A stretch of DNA of 64,000 nucleotides from Myroides pelagicus (GCF_009711055.1 NZ_WMJY01000001.1:1-64000), one strand, 5' to 3'. Positions 1 through 8,788 are shown, counted from the first letter of the stretch. Numbers and translations are program-made. Notes: generated by a model from the letters alone, not told the origin.

Positions 1-39
1 TTTAAATGCTGTTGCATTTATTTGTTGAATCTAAGTACC

Positions 40-1143
40 TTAAATCTTGTCCCAATCTTTGAATGGGTGTTGATCTGCAGTCCAAAGTGGATAGAAATAC
101 CCATCTATCCATTCTTGTGAAATCTCTTCGAGTAAAGCAGGAGTCCATTGTGGGTTTTTATCTTTATCGATTAATAAGGCGCGAACTCCTTCTGGAAAGT
201 CTGGGTGCATGGCACATTGACAAGAGAGGTTTAGCTCCGTTTGAAAGGCAAAAGCAAGTGACTTTCCCTTATTGAGTTGAAGTTGTCTAAAGATAACAGC
301 TGCCGAACTGGGGGATCCGCTTTTAAAGATTTGATAACCAGCATCTATCCAAGCGTTATTTTTTGCTAGTTTTTCGATGGTTTCTTGAAAGGTAAGTACA
401 TCTGATACCTGTTCAAAGGATTCTATCGCTAGGCGATTCGCTTCTGCTTGAGAAGTAGTTTTATCCTTTAGCTCAAAGGCAGTTAAGCTTTCTTTTAGTT
501 GTTTATTTATATCTAGTTTAGGATCTAATTGAGTAAGCTTTTCAATTAATTGCTGCTTAACAAAAGAAGGCAATACATAGTCCGCAAGTCCTAAGTAGTG
601 AGCATCTGCTCCATTAATACGTGCTCCAGTCATTCCTAGGAATAAACCATAGGCAGATGGCATTTGATTAAGGAAAAAAGAAGCTCCTACATCGGGATAT
701 AATCCTATGCTAATTTCTGGCATAGCTAACAAGCTACGTTCTGTCACGATGCGGTGTGATGCACCAGCTAATAGTCCGAGTCCACCGCCCATAACAATGC
801 CATCTCCCCATACAACAATGGGCTTCGAATAGGTATGTATGGTGTAGTCCAAGGTGTATTCAGCGATAAAGAAAGTCTTGCATTTCTGTGGTATTTGAGT
901 GGGGTCTATGGCTGCTTGTTCTTCAATTCCTTGTCTCATCTCTCGAATGTCTCCTCCTGCACAGAAGGCTTTCTCACCACTGCCTTGTAAAAAGACACAA
1001 TGTATGGTATCGTTACTTCTCCATTGATCAAGTAATACTTGTATTTGATCTACCATGGGTTGAGACAGTGCATTAAGTGAACGCTCTGCATTGAGTGTAA
1101 TAATTCCTAGGTTGTTAATGATTTCACTTGTGATTAGGCTCAT
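40..1143 (-). CDS. Enoyl-CoA hydratase/isomerase family protein, 3-hydroxyisobutyryl-CoA hydrolase-like
   Basis: Crotonase-fold protein of about 367 residues, the usual length of the 3-hydroxyisobutyryl-CoA hydrolase branch and longer than simple enoyl-CoA hydratases (about 260). Visible signatures are CAGGDIREM near residue 60, the oxyanion-hole stretch GDGIVMGGGLGL near 115, and MPEISIGLYPDVGASFFL near 140, where the E and D match the catalytic pair of this branch. Known role of the family: freeing 3-hydroxyisobutyrate from its CoA ester in valine breakdown, in the cytoplasm. The frame stays open to a TTG at 1167, but the first ATG, at 1143, is the better start. It lies at the window edge with its own upstream region, so operon context is unknown. 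A closely related enoyl-CoA hydratase activity cannot be excluded. Confidence 0.82.
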   Translation of the reverse strand: MSLITSEIINNLGIITLNAERSLNALSQPMVDQIQVLLDQWRSNDTIHCVFLQGSGEKAFCAGGDIREMRQGIEEQAAIDPTQIPQKCKTFFIAEYTLDYTIHTYSKPIVVWGDGIVMGGGLGLLAGASHRIVTERSLLAMPEISIGLYPDVGASFFLNQMPSAYGLFLGMTGARINGADAHYLGLADYVLPSFVKQQLIEKLTQLDPKLDINKQLKESLTAFELKDKTTSQAEANRLAIESFEQVSDVLTFQETIEKLAKNNAWIDAGYQIFKSGSPSSAAVIFRQLQLNKGKSLAFAFQTELNLSCQCAMHPDFPEGVRALLIDKDKNPQWTPALLEEISQEWIDGYFYPLWTADQHPFKDWDKI

Positions 1144-1451
1144 ATTTATTGTTTTTATCGAAGCCAAAAGTTAAACATTTTTGTTCAGAGTAGCGAGGTT
1201 TAGTTCGCTTTATATAGGTCTAAAATTATTCATTCCGCTCTCTATATTCTTCTAAATTGTACTTAATTTCTGATTTCATTCAATTATTTTACGATTTTTC
1301 ACTAGTGTAATTTGTTTATTTTCAGTATTTTGCAATTAATATAGTGTATTTGTTTGAAAAAACTTCTCAGTGCGATGCAAGATTTGGTAAATATGGGGTT
1401 TATATAGTGTATAGTAAAAGAATATAGTTTGTAGTATTAATTTCGTAAACT

Positions 1452-2012
1452 ATGGTGTTAAGAAAAGTTATATTAAGTAAACTAACAAAAGTTCTAAGCA
1501 GTGTATTATTACTCAGTGCATTGGGTTGCGGTACATCTGAAGCGAACGATCTCACGATGCTAGACCGAGTTAGCTTGGATAGCGTTAATGGTGAGTATGT
1601 TAGTTTACTTAGTACTTTTCACAATCAATACAACGTATTCCTTACTGTAGATAAAGATAGTTTAGTGTTTAAAAACTTTCCGCTGTCTTCTCTGTTAGTG
1701 CATGCAAATGAATTAGAAGGAATAGCTGAAACCATTGGCTTCAGCATTAAGTATGATAGAGTGTTGACGGAGCACAAGATGGGAGTAGAGTTGTTTTTAG
1801 AACCGACGACTATAAAGATTAGTAAGAACAAAGAAACAGGTGGCGAAAAAGAAATAAATTTGTTGTTAGAATCAAAAGGAAAAGGACTATATATTGGTTC
1901 AGAGAAGAAGATTAAGTTTGACTTAAGATTAAAGAAAATTGTTGTAGATAATAAAATAAACATTCTCAAGACCCCTGTAGTTTTTTCAATAGAAACTGTT
2001 CTAAAGAAATAG
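1452..2012 (+). CDS. Putative lipoprotein of unknown function
   Basis: A 186-residue protein that I do not recognise. It starts with a basic stretch and a hydrophobic run ending in SALGC, a lipobox with the cysteine at residue 26, so it is probably a lipoprotein. The mature part is charged and beta-rich, with alternating hydrophobic residues in its last 60 residues (KIKFDLRLKKIVVDNKINIL) and no visible catalytic motif. It sits 48 bases before the sigma factor gene on the same strand and could share its transcript, which would suggest an envelope-stress role; that is inference. Start chosen because it is the first ATG and precedes the signal sequence directly. Confidence 0.6.
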   Translation: MVLRKVILSKLTKVLSSVLLLSALGCGTSEANDLTMLDRVSLDSVNGEYVSLLSTFHNQYNVFLTVDKDSLVFKNFPLSSLLVHANELEGIAETIGFSIKYDRVLTEHKMGVELFLEPTTIKISKNKETGGEKEINLLLESKGKGLYIGSEKKIKFDLRLKKIVVDNKINILKTPVVFSIETVLKK

Positions 2013-2060
2013 TAGGAGTATAGTTCTTTTTTTCCTTTTAAAGAGTTGTTTGTTAGATAG

Positions 2061-2621
2061 ATGTTATTAGAAGGTCAGGAGGAATCCTTAGTTTCTCGCT
2101 TACAAAAAAGAGAGCCAAAAGCTTGGAAGGAGTTTTATGACTTCTATTCGAGTAGCTTGACCTATGTCTGTATGCGATATATTATTAAGCAAGAAGATGT
2201 ACAAGATATATTGCAAGACAGTCTAGTAAAAATGTATCATGCGATAGAGAAATTTGAATACAAGGGAAAGGGAGCCTTACAAGCGTGGGCAACACGAATA
2301 GTGGTTAATGAGTCATTGAAGTTTCTAAGAAAAGAAAAATATAACTTCACTGTCGATGAAGAGCTGATAGAAGATGTAGTAGAGGAAGAAACATCAGACT
2401 TTGAAGGGGTGTCTCAAGAAGATATTTTTGAGATGATACGCAGTCTGCCCGATGGGTATAGAGCAGTATTTAACCTTTATGTCTTTGAACAAAAAAGCCA
2501 TAAAGAGATTGGACAATTACTTGGAATTGCGGAGAATTCATCAGCTTCACAGTTTCACAGGGCGAAAGGAATATTATCCCAAAGAATAAAAGAGTTTAAA
2601 AAACTAAAAGTAGCGTTATGA
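2061..2621 (+). CDS. RNA polymerase sigma factor, ECF-type sigma-70 family
   Basis: A 186-residue two-domain sigma factor. Region 2 covers about residues 15-90 (FYDFYSSSLTYVCMRYI, then EDVQDILQDSLVKMYHAIEKFEYKG and WATRIVVNES). Region 4 covers about 125-180, with the helix-turn-helix stretch KSHKEIGQLLGIAENSSASQ. Regions 1.1 and 3 are absent, as expected for the ECF class. It directs core RNA polymerase to a special promoter set. Its stop overlaps the start of the next gene (ATGA), so the two are translationally coupled, and the partner probably controls its activity. The target promoters cannot be read from the window. Confidence 0.9.
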   Translation: MLLEGQEESLVSRLQKREPKAWKEFYDFYSSSLTYVCMRYIIKQEDVQDILQDSLVKMYHAIEKFEYKGKGALQAWATRIVVNESLKFLRKEKYNFTVDEELIEDVVEEETSDFEGVSQEDIFEMIRSLPDGYRAVFNLYVFEQKSHKEIGQLLGIAENSSASQFHRAKGILSQRIKEFKKLKVAL

Positions 2622-3925
2622 GTAAAGAATGGAATGAAGAGCTGCGGAAAAAAATGAAAGGTTTTAGTCATCAGGCACCTGTTGACGTTTGGGATAATGT
2701 AGAGAAGATAATATTTGAGGATAAAAAGAAGGCAGTAATCCTACCTTTGATTCCACAAAAACCTTGGTTCAAACAACCTGTTGTCCTTTATAGAGGAGGT
2801 CTATTGATTGGCGCAGCAACAGTTGCTCTGATGTTGTTTGTCAAACCCTCGGTTAATGAGCATATTACAAAACCGATAAAGGAAAAGGTTAGCTCAAAAG
2901 TTAATGCAGTCGCTACAGCGATAGAACGTCAAGATGCTGAGGTTGTCGAACAACGTACAATAGCACCAAAGCAAGCATTGATCGCTAAAGTAGAAAGAGA
3001 AAAGCAGTCCACACTGTTTAATCATAACTACTTAAATGAACATACGGAAAGACATCAAATAGCTGGTGAGAGAGCAGTCGCTTTTACTGAAGTAGCAGTT
3101 ACTTTTGCTGGAGATACAAATACGGAGCCTATTAGTCTAGAAGAGTTAATAGAGAAAGAAAAGGCTTTTTGGGAACAAGAAGAGTTAATCGCTACGTCTA
3201 ATAACAAACTAAAGAGTAAAAGAAAAGGTTGGGATGCTGCGGTACATACGAATGGTATTTTTGCAAAATCACAACAGACTATTCCGGGTTATGCAACGAT
3301 GAACGGAACGACTCTGGGTATAGATTCAGAAATAGTACAAAGTATCAATGGAGGTACTAATGCTTTTTCTGATATATTCAAAGCAAATCGAATAGAAGAT
3401 GTAGTAACGAATGTTACGCATAAAGCACCGATCACAGCAGGAGTGTCTATTGGGTATGGATTAAGTGATCGATGGAGTGTATCAACGGGATTAACTTATA
3501 CGATCATGTCATCTGAGCTAGAATCAGGACAAAAGTATAATCGAATGGTTAGTAAACAGACGTTACACTTCTTAGGAGTTCCTTTACAAGTGAATTATCG
3601 TATGTTTAATTTATCAAAAGTTAATACATATGTAACAGCTGGCACGCTATTTGAAAAGACTATATCTGGCAACACGAAGACAGATTATATTGTAAATGAT
3701 CAGCTTAGTAAGCAAGTGGATAGTCGTACAAATATTAAGGAAGTACAGTTGTCGCTTAATGCAGGAGTAGGAATGGAATATCGCGTGTCTGATTTGATAG
3801 GGATCTATGTAGAACCAGGGGTTCAATATCATGTCAAAGACAACAGTGAAATTGGGGTTTTTTATAAAGAGAAGCCTTTTAATTTTAACCTTAAAGCAGG
3901 TTTACGCTTTAATTTATCAAAATAG
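2618..3925 (+). CDS. Inner-membrane-anchored protein with C-terminal outer-membrane beta-barrel, probable anti-sigma partner
   Basis: A 435-residue protein overlapping the sigma gene by four bases. The first 60 or so residues are polar and begin MSKEWNEELRKKMKGF, followed by a single membrane segment (about 66-83, LLIGAATVALMLFV). Then comes a long charged, probably periplasmic linker. The last 180 residues look like an eight-strand barrel of the PorT/OmpA type: ITAGVSIGYGLSDRWSVSTGLTY, then VNYRMFNL, and finally FNLKAGLRFNL, ending close to the C-terminus as barrels do. Sigma genes followed by such proteins are common in Bacteroidetes. That the N-terminus binds the sigma factor is inference from coupling and topology, since no ZAS zinc motif is present. 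Confidence 0.72.
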   Translation: MSKEWNEELRKKMKGFSHQAPVDVWDNVEKIIFEDKKKAVILPLIPQKPWFKQPVVLYRGGLLIGAATVALMLFVKPSVNEHITKPIKEKVSSKVNAVATAIERQDAEVVEQRTIAPKQALIAKVEREKQSTLFNHNYLNEHTERHQIAGERAVAFTEVAVTFAGDTNTEPISLEELIEKEKAFWEQEELIATSNNKLKSKRKGWDAAVHTNGIFAKSQQTIPGYATMNGTTLGIDSEIVQSINGGTNAFSDIFKANRIEDVVTNVTHKAPITAGVSIGYGLSDRWSVSTGLTYTIMSSELESGQKYNRMVSKQTLHFLGVPLQVNYRMFNLSKVNTYVTAGTLFEKTISGNTKTDYIVNDQLSKQVDSRTNIKEVQLSLNAGVGMEYRVSDLIGIYVEPGVQYHVKDNSEIGVFYKEKPFNFNLKAGLRFNLSK

Positions 3926-3958
3926 AACATACTTTAACTATTATTAATAACCTTTAGG

Positions 3959-3983
3959 AGCCAGACGATTTTATTGTCTGGCT
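3959..3983 (+). terminator. Hairpin after the sigma/barrel operon
   Basis: An 8-base perfect stem, AGCCAGAC at 3959-3966 and GTCTGGCT at 3976-3983, with a 9-base loop. The T-run is weak, so termination may be partial. The 3' arm is the start of the 47-base repeat that follows. Confidence 0.55.
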
Positions 3984-4079
3984 TCTATGCTTTAGACTAC
4001 TTGGATAGTTGCGAAGTTTATTGTCTGGCTTCTATGCTTTAGACTACTTGGATAGTTGCGAAGTTTATTGTCTGGCTTC
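3971..4079. repeat. 47-base tandem direct repeat, 2.3 copies
   Basis: Units begin at 3971, 4018 and 4065 with TTATTGTCTGGCTTC. The first two are 47 bases long and look identical; the third is cut after about 15 bases. The array fills the gap between the convergent sigma-operon barrel gene and the MFS gene, ending four bases from the MFS stop codon. Each unit repeats the GTCTGGCT arm of the hairpin at 3959. Confidence 0.9.
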
Positions 4080-4083
4080 ACTT

Positions 4084-5313
4084 TTATCTTCTGTTTCTCG
4101 TTACTAAGCGGTTTACTCTTGCCATAAGTAGAATGCCTAATATTCCAATAGCTGTTACGACATATCCTACGATATCGTAATTCATTAAGGGAGAGTTTTC
4201 TGTATCTTGGAAGACAATAAAACCGGCAACGGCAGATGCTATCCCTCCCGCAATCTGTTGTAATGAGGCATTGATACTCATAAATGCACCTCTGTCCTTA
4301 GGCTGTGGAACAGCACTTGTTAACGCTTGCGAAGGAACCATACGACTCATTATACCTATCATTAATAAGATGTTTAGCAACATGACTAACCATAAGGGTA
4401 CAGCAAATAGATTGGTATAGATAATACAAATCAATAACATCCAGAGTGTTGCTATAACAAATAGTTTATACTTGTCCATCTGATCGCTCAGCTTACCAAT
4501 AAAAGGCATGATAAGCAGGGAACAGGTTCCAGAGGCCATAAACAAGAAAGGGAGTTCTTCCGGAAGTACACCTAAGTTATTTACGGCGAAGATTGTACCA
4601 AAAGGCATCATCATAAAGCCTCCAATAGACAGAAATACTGTAGCTAAAAAGCCTATGCGATAGTCTTTGTTTTGTATGGTATGCCAAAGATGAAGAAGTG
4701 GCTTTTTATCGTTTGGTATTTTCAAATGTTCATTGACAGGTTTTAACTTAAAGGCAATAGCAAAAGCGATGCAAATCGATAAACCAACAATCATCAGAAA
4801 GGGTGTCTCCCACGTATATTTGTTGGCGATGTATAGCCCTATCGGAATACCAAGTACTTGACTAGCTCCAAAGCCCATCTGGACAAAGCCCATGACACGA
4901 CCTCTCTGTTGTAGGGTGAATAAATCGGTTATAATAGCCATTGAAATAGAACCTATCACTCCACCAAACAACCCTGTTATAATACGTGCCATAACTAATG
5001 TAGAGTAGGAGTTGGCTAGTCCGCAAAGGAATGTCCCGATAATAAAACCACTATAAAAAACTAATAACAGCCGTTTGCGGTCAAACTTATCTGCAAATCC
5101 AGCAGTGAGTAGTCCTGATATGCCAGCACTAAAGGCATATGCTGAAACGACTATACCGAAGTCTGTGGGATTGATGTGTAAGTCTTTTAATAGTAAGTCT
5201 CCTAGTGGAGCCATGACCATGAAGTCAAGTATAATAGTGAATTGTGTAATAGCGAGTATGAAAACTACGAACTTGTCATAGTTAGAAAACCCTGCTTTGT
5301 TTTCTATTGTCAT
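4084..5313 (-). CDS. MFS transporter, drug-efflux-like
   Basis: A 409-residue protein with about twelve hydrophobic segments in two halves split by a polar loop near residue 195-215 (KLKPVNEHLKIPNDKKPLL). The loop between segments 2 and 3 carries the MFS signature in the form GFADKFDRKRLLL (about 75-88), and RIITGLFGG follows in segment 4. Length and pattern fit the 12-segment drug:proton antiporter group of the inner membrane. The substrate cannot be told. It ends against the 47-base repeat. A possible -7 box (TATCTTTG on the minus strand) lies at 5336-5343, about 25 bases upstream of the ATG. Confidence 0.82.
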   Translation of the reverse strand: MTIENKAGFSNYDKFVVFILAITQFTIILDFMVMAPLGDLLLKDLHINPTDFGIVVSAYAFSAGISGLLTAGFADKFDRKRLLLVFYSGFIIGTFLCGLANSYSTLVMARIITGLFGGVIGSISMAIITDLFTLQQRGRVMGFVQMGFGASQVLGIPIGLYIANKYTWETPFLMIVGLSICIAFAIAFKLKPVNEHLKIPNDKKPLLHLWHTIQNKDYRIGFLATVFLSIGGFMMMPFGTIFAVNNLGVLPEELPFLFMASGTCSLLIMPFIGKLSDQMDKYKLFVIATLWMLLICIIYTNLFAVPLWLVMLLNILLMIGIMSRMVPSQALTSAVPQPKDRGAFMSINASLQQIAGGIASAVAGFIVFQDTENSPLMNYDIVGYVVTAIGILGILLMARVNRLVTRNRR

Positions 5314-5335
5314 TTGAATTGGGTTTGTTTGTAAA

Positions 5336-5343
5336 CAAAGATA
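5336..5343 (-). promoter_or_regulatory. -7 box candidate for the MFS gene
   Basis: Minus-strand TATCTTTG, fitting the Bacteroidetes TAnnTTTG consensus. No TTG stands at the right distance upstream, so only the -7 part is supported. Confidence 0.4.
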
Positions 5344-5400
5344 AGGCTTTATGTTAGCTATTTAGAATATTTCTATACTAATGGCTTTTGTATGGTAACA

Positions 5401-5443
5401 AAAAAGCCCACTTATCTAATTAAATTAGGCAAGTGGACTTTTT
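5401..5443 (-). terminator. Terminator of the SDR gene, bidirectional in form
   Basis: Imperfect stem in which CCCACTT pairs with AAGTGGA and TCTAATT with AATTAGG, flanked by A-run and T-run so that it could work on either strand. It lies between two minus-strand genes and ends transcription of the upstream dehydrogenase. Confidence 0.75.
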
Positions 5444-5457
5444 ACTATGTTGGTTAT

Positions 5458-6183
5458 TTAGGCGTCTTGTTTGGTATCTGAGATAATTAATTCTCTCAAT
5501 AACACACTTTGAGGTAAGTCATAAGCAAACTTAATCGTACGAGCTACGTCAATTGCTTGAATGCGGTTTGCACCAGATGACTGCATCCATTGCTTGTATC
5601 CGTCTTTGATTTGGTCACTTGTCGTATGTCCAAGTAGTTCAGTTGCTACTGCTCCTGGCTCTACTGCGATTACACGTACATTAAACGGACTTAGCTCCAA
5701 ACGCGCTGTTTGTGTCACTCCTCTTACGGCATATTTACTGGCACAGTATGCAGCGTGATTAGGGAAGGGTAGTACCCCAGCAATAGAAGAAATATTGATA
5801 ATTGTACCTCCTTGTCTTTCTTTCATATCACCCATTACAGCTTGCATTCCATTCATTACTCCAAGTACATTGATATCCATCATCTGTTTCCACTCTTTCG
5901 GGTTTTGTGTAGCCAAATCACCCAGTAGCATAACTCCAGCATTGTTAATTAACAAATCAGTCTTTCCATATACTTGTTCTGCTTCGCGAATAGCTTGTTC
6001 AAAAGCTCCTTTGTCGCTTACATCTACACTTTTGCAAATAGTGTTTGGAAGATTTAAGGCTTCCATTTTATCAAGTCTTCTCGCTAATAATAACAAAGGA
6101 TGACCACTATTTGAGAATTCTTTTGCTAGTTCCATTCCAAATCCTGAACTAGCGCCTGTGATTACTACTAATTTTTTTTCCAT
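5458..6183 (-). CDS. Short-chain dehydrogenase/reductase (SDR)
   Basis: A 241-residue classical SDR of normal length. The Rossmann glycine motif TGASSGFG is at residues 9-16, NNAG near 81, the catalytic serine in INISSIAG near 135, and the YCASK catalytic tyrosine-lysine pair near 150. ARRLDK after the second strand suggests NADP preference. The C-terminal LLRELIISDT resembles the YdfG group, which oxidises serine or 3-hydroxy acids, but the substrate is not certain. It has its own terminator and no co-directional close neighbour, so it is probably a single-gene unit. Confidence 0.88.
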   Translation of the reverse strand: MEKKLVVITGASSGFGMELAKEFSNSGHPLLLLARRLDKMEALNLPNTICKSVDVSDKGAFEQAIREAEQVYGKTDLLINNAGVMLLGDLATQNPKEWKQMMDINVLGVMNGMQAVMGDMKERQGGTIINISSIAGVLPFPNHAAYCASKYAVRGVTQTARLELSPFNVRVIAVEPGAVATELLGHTTSDQIKDGYKQWMQSSGANRIQAIDVARTIKFAYDLPQSVLLRELIISDTKQDA

Positions 6184-6421
6184 TTCTTTCTTTATTTTTA
6201 CATTGCAAAGTACGTAGAAATCTGCTTTTGTAATGTGTTTTCTTGAGTAATTTTCACTATAAATTGTATTTTTATGATTTTATTAAGTATATTTAATATA
6301 TGGTGTATAAGGGAAGGGTTGCTTAATAAAAATGAGAAGTTAAATATCTTTTACTTTTCTACTTTATAATGTGGTAATAAAAATTTAACTTACTATTTTT
6401 ACGCAAAATAATCAGTTGACT

Positions 6422-7105
6422 ATGGCTAATACGGTATTATCCCTTAATGGTGTAGATATTTTTCAAAATAAACACAAAGTGCTTTCAAACATCAATTTGA
6501 AAGTAAATAAAGGTGACTTTCTTTATATAATTGGAAAGACTGGAGCAGGTAAAAGTAGCTTTATGAAGACGCTTTATGCTGACCTTCCTTTGACTGAAGG
6601 ACATGGGACGATTGTTGACTATAATCTAAGAGAGTTGCGCGAGAAGGATATTCCTTATTTGCGTCGTTCTTTAGGAATTGTTTTTCAAGACTTTAAATTA
6701 CTTCCTGATCGTACTGTATTCGGCAATTTACACTTTGCTCTTAAAGCTACTGGTTGGAATGAGAAAGAAGAAATTAATAGAAAAATAGAGGAAGTACTTG
6801 AAAAGGTAGGTATGAGTAGTCATATTGAAAAGATGCCTCATCAACTTTCAGGAGGGGAACAACAGCGTATTGCTATTGCTAGAGCGTTGTTAAATGATCC
6901 TGATTTAATCTTAGCGGATGAGCCTACGGGTAATTTGGACCCTCAGACGAGTGTAGAGGTAATGGAGTTACTTAAAGAAATCAATGCAAACGGTAAGACG
7001 ATCATCATGGTGACGCACGACTATGCTCTGTTGCTGAAGTATCCTTATAAAACATTAAAATGCGAGGACGGTACGCTATTTGAAGTGGTGTACAAAACAA
7101 CATAA
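6422..7105 (+). CDS. ftsE: Cell-division ABC transporter ATP-binding protein FtsE-like
   Basis: A 227-residue ABC ATPase. Walker A is GKTGAGKSS (about 40-48), the Q-loop [10 protein letters not shown] lies near 85, the signature LSGGEQQR near 140, Walker [14 protein letters not shown] near 160, and the switch histidine VTHD near 195. The sequence fits FtsE, the ATPase that works with FtsX at the division septum to activate cell-wall hydrolases, including [10 protein letters not shown] after the Q-loop. No ftsX gene is adjacent. The frame is open to a TTG at 6416, but the ATG at 6422 gives [11 protein letters not shown] and is preferred. A LolD-like role is the main alternative. Confidence 0.85.
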   Translation: MANTVLSLNGVDIFQNKHKVLSNINLKVNKGDFLYIIGKTGAGKSSFMKTLYADLPLTEGHGTIVDYNLRELREKDIPYLRRSLGIVFQDFKLLPDRTVFGNLHFALKATGWNEKEEINRKIEEVLEKVGMSSHIEKMPHQLSGGEQQRIAIARALLNDPDLILADEPTGNLDPQTSVEVMELLKEINANGKTIIMVTHDYALLLKYPYKTLKCEDGTLFEVVYKTT

Positions 7106-7108
7106 ATT

Positions 7109-7148
7109 ACAAAGAGGCTATTTCTGGTAAAGGAAATAGCCTCTTTGT
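7109..7148. terminator. Bidirectional terminator between ftsE and the CYTH gene
   Basis: A perfect 16-base stem, ACAAAGAGGCTATTTC at 7109-7124 and its complement at 7133-7148, separates two convergent genes. T-rich flanks on both sides suit both strands. Confidence 0.9.
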
Positions 7149-7673
7149 TTATTTTGCCTTTGCTAACTTCAAATCGCTATATGATTGATCAATTAGCTGA
7201 TCTGTTCTAAGGTGAAAGTACTGGAAGTAGTAGTCACATTGAGCTTGCAATTCTTCAGGCGTTTTGTCGTTTCCGGCATTGCATGCTTCTACTTCTATAA
7301 AGCTTCCTAGTCCATCTACTTCGTCTAAGTGAATACTTATATTTTCCTCTGGCTTATAAACCTTTCGCGTTTTAGCTACTTTTACTTTAATGCCAAACTG
7401 CATTTCTAGTATAGCTACTAAGGCTGTATTGGGCTCATGTTTGTAGTAAATTACATCAGATTGTTTTGCTCCTGCCTGATTTTCGCGATGGTAATAAATA
7501 AGCGAACTATAATCACCATATTCTCTTAATTTTACTCGTCCAATAGGCACATTATAGTAGGTATCGACTTGTGTGTAAATACCTTCTAAAGTGACTTGTG
7601 CTCGCTTGAGTTTGTCTTCTAAAGGAAGAATAGAATCCACGCTAGCTTTAAACTCTATATTCTTTAATTCCAA
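7149..7673 (-). CDS. CYTH domain protein (class IV adenylate cyclase / triphosphatase fold)
   Basis: A 174-residue protein with the CYTH layout: IEFKA at residues 6-10 in place of the usual ExExK entry strand, YYNVPIGRVKLRE near 41-52, SLIYYHRE, YKHEP, then KTRKVY and HLDEVDGLGSFIEVEA near 107-132. These acidic and basic residues line the triphosphate tunnel in the family. The start is a TTG at 7673; no in-frame ATG lies near, and a good promoter 29 bases upstream supports this position. Whether it makes cAMP or hydrolyses thiamine or inorganic triphosphate cannot be told. Confidence 0.75.
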   Translation of the reverse strand: MELKNIEFKASVDSILPLEDKLKRAQVTLEGIYTQVDTYYNVPIGRVKLREYGDYSSLIYYHRENQAGAKQSDVIYYKHEPNTALVAILEMQFGIKVKVAKTRKVYKPEENISIHLDEVDGLGSFIEVEACNAGNDKTPEELQAQCDYYFQYFHLRTDQLIDQSYSDLKLAKAK

Positions 7674-7701
7674 TGGGGGAGTTGTTTATTAGGTTAATGG
7701 A

Positions 7702-7732
7702 CAAAACTATTAAAACTGATAGTTTGTCCCAA
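7702..7732 (-). promoter_or_regulatory. Promoter of the CYTH gene with overlapping palindrome
   Basis: On the minus strand, TTG at 7732-7730, a 20-base spacer and TAGTTTTG at 7709-7702 match the Bacteroidetes promoter. An inverted repeat (GGACAAAACTAT at 7700-7711 and ATAGTTTGTCC at 7719-7729, one base bulged) covers the -7 box and spacer and could be an operator. Confidence 0.6.
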
Positions 7733-7746
7733 TAGAAAAACAGAAT

Positions 7747-8694
7747 TTATTCTGCCGAATAATCTCCTAGCATATCTAGGGTAGGTACAAAAAACAACGC
7801 TCCAGTTACAGCTTTTGAATAATCCAAGATACGGTCATAATTACCCACTGGATTACCGATAAACATATTTTTTAGCATCTTATTTGTAGTGCTAAAAGTA
7901 CTAGCATAAGAGATAAAGTAGGTCCCTACTTCTCCCTTTGATGGATTTCCAAATGGCATATTGTCTCGAACAATTTTCAATGCTTCGCCATTTTCGTCTT
8001 TGACATTCGTCAGGGCAGAATGAGAGTTGTTTGGCTTTACCTTATCAGTCATCTCTATATCAGACATTTTATATCGACCGATTACTTTTTCTTGTTCTTC
8101 TATAGGCAGTTTGTTCCAGTCTGTCATATCGTGAATGTATTTTTGTACGAATAGGTAACTACCTCCCTTATATGTTGCATCTTCCTCTCCTACAATTCCG
8201 TAGAATTCGCGATCTTGACCCTGAGGATTTTCTGTTCCATCGACAAAACCAATGATTGAACGACCATCCCAATATCTGAATCCATGCACTTCATCTAAGC
8301 ACTCACTCACAGGGATTAATACTTCTGATAGTGCCATTGCCATATCAAAGCATGCAGACATACTTTTTCCTCTTAAGTGGAAGTGTAAATCTCCTGGTGT
8401 TGATACTGCTTTGTGTTTATCTCCTTGTATTGATTTAAAAGGCGTTAATTCTTTCGGCATGGGCTGGGGCATACCTAAGCGTAGCCATGCATCATAGCCT
8501 ATTCCCATGACACAACTTGTCTGTGTCTCTGGTAGTCGAGTTTGAAAAGAGTTGTTGAAATTTTCAATAAGTCCACATACGCGTTCAAAAGCCTCGCTTA
8601 CTTCTATATTTTCTTTAAATTTCCAAGTTGTAAAGATTGTATTCACATTAGGTGCATCAGTTACATTCTGTGCGTTAAATTCTTGTTTATTCAT
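7747..8694 (-). CDS. Dyp-type heme peroxidase
   Basis: A 315-residue dye-decolourising peroxidase. The hallmark GFVDGTENPQG (about 149-159) holds the distal-side aspartate. The haem-binding histidine is probably the one in NSHSAL near 225, followed by RDNMPFG near 244 with the conserved arginine. FKSIQGD and DLHFHLRGKS near 85-107 also fit. No Tat or Sec signal is present, so it is cytoplasmic or possibly an encapsulin cargo, though no encapsulin gene is in view. It stands divergent from a TonB-dependent receptor, which suggests an iron or haem link; that link is inference. Confidence 0.88.
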   Translation of the reverse strand: MNKQEFNAQNVTDAPNVNTIFTTWKFKENIEVSEAFERVCGLIENFNNSFQTRLPETQTSCVMGIGYDAWLRLGMPQPMPKELTPFKSIQGDKHKAVSTPGDLHFHLRGKSMSACFDMAMALSEVLIPVSECLDEVHGFRYWDGRSIIGFVDGTENPQGQDREFYGIVGEEDATYKGGSYLFVQKYIHDMTDWNKLPIEEQEKVIGRYKMSDIEMTDKVKPNNSHSALTNVKDENGEALKIVRDNMPFGNPSKGEVGTYFISYASTFSTTNKMLKNMFIGNPVGNYDRILDYSKAVTGALFFVPTLDMLGDYSAE

Positions 8695-8788
8695 AAAAAT
8701 ATCCTTTGCAATAAAGATAATAATATATTGAAAAATAACGGGTGTTTCCTTGTTTTTAATTATTGAGTTTTCTTTGATATAGTATATA

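Noticed and set aside
63-275. Short plus-strand frame opposite the first gene
   Set aside because: Shadow frame inside the 3-hydroxyisobutyryl-CoA hydrolase-like gene.
3971-4079. CRISPR array
   Set aside because: The repeats are directly adjacent with no unique spacers, there are only 2.3 units, and no cas genes are near.
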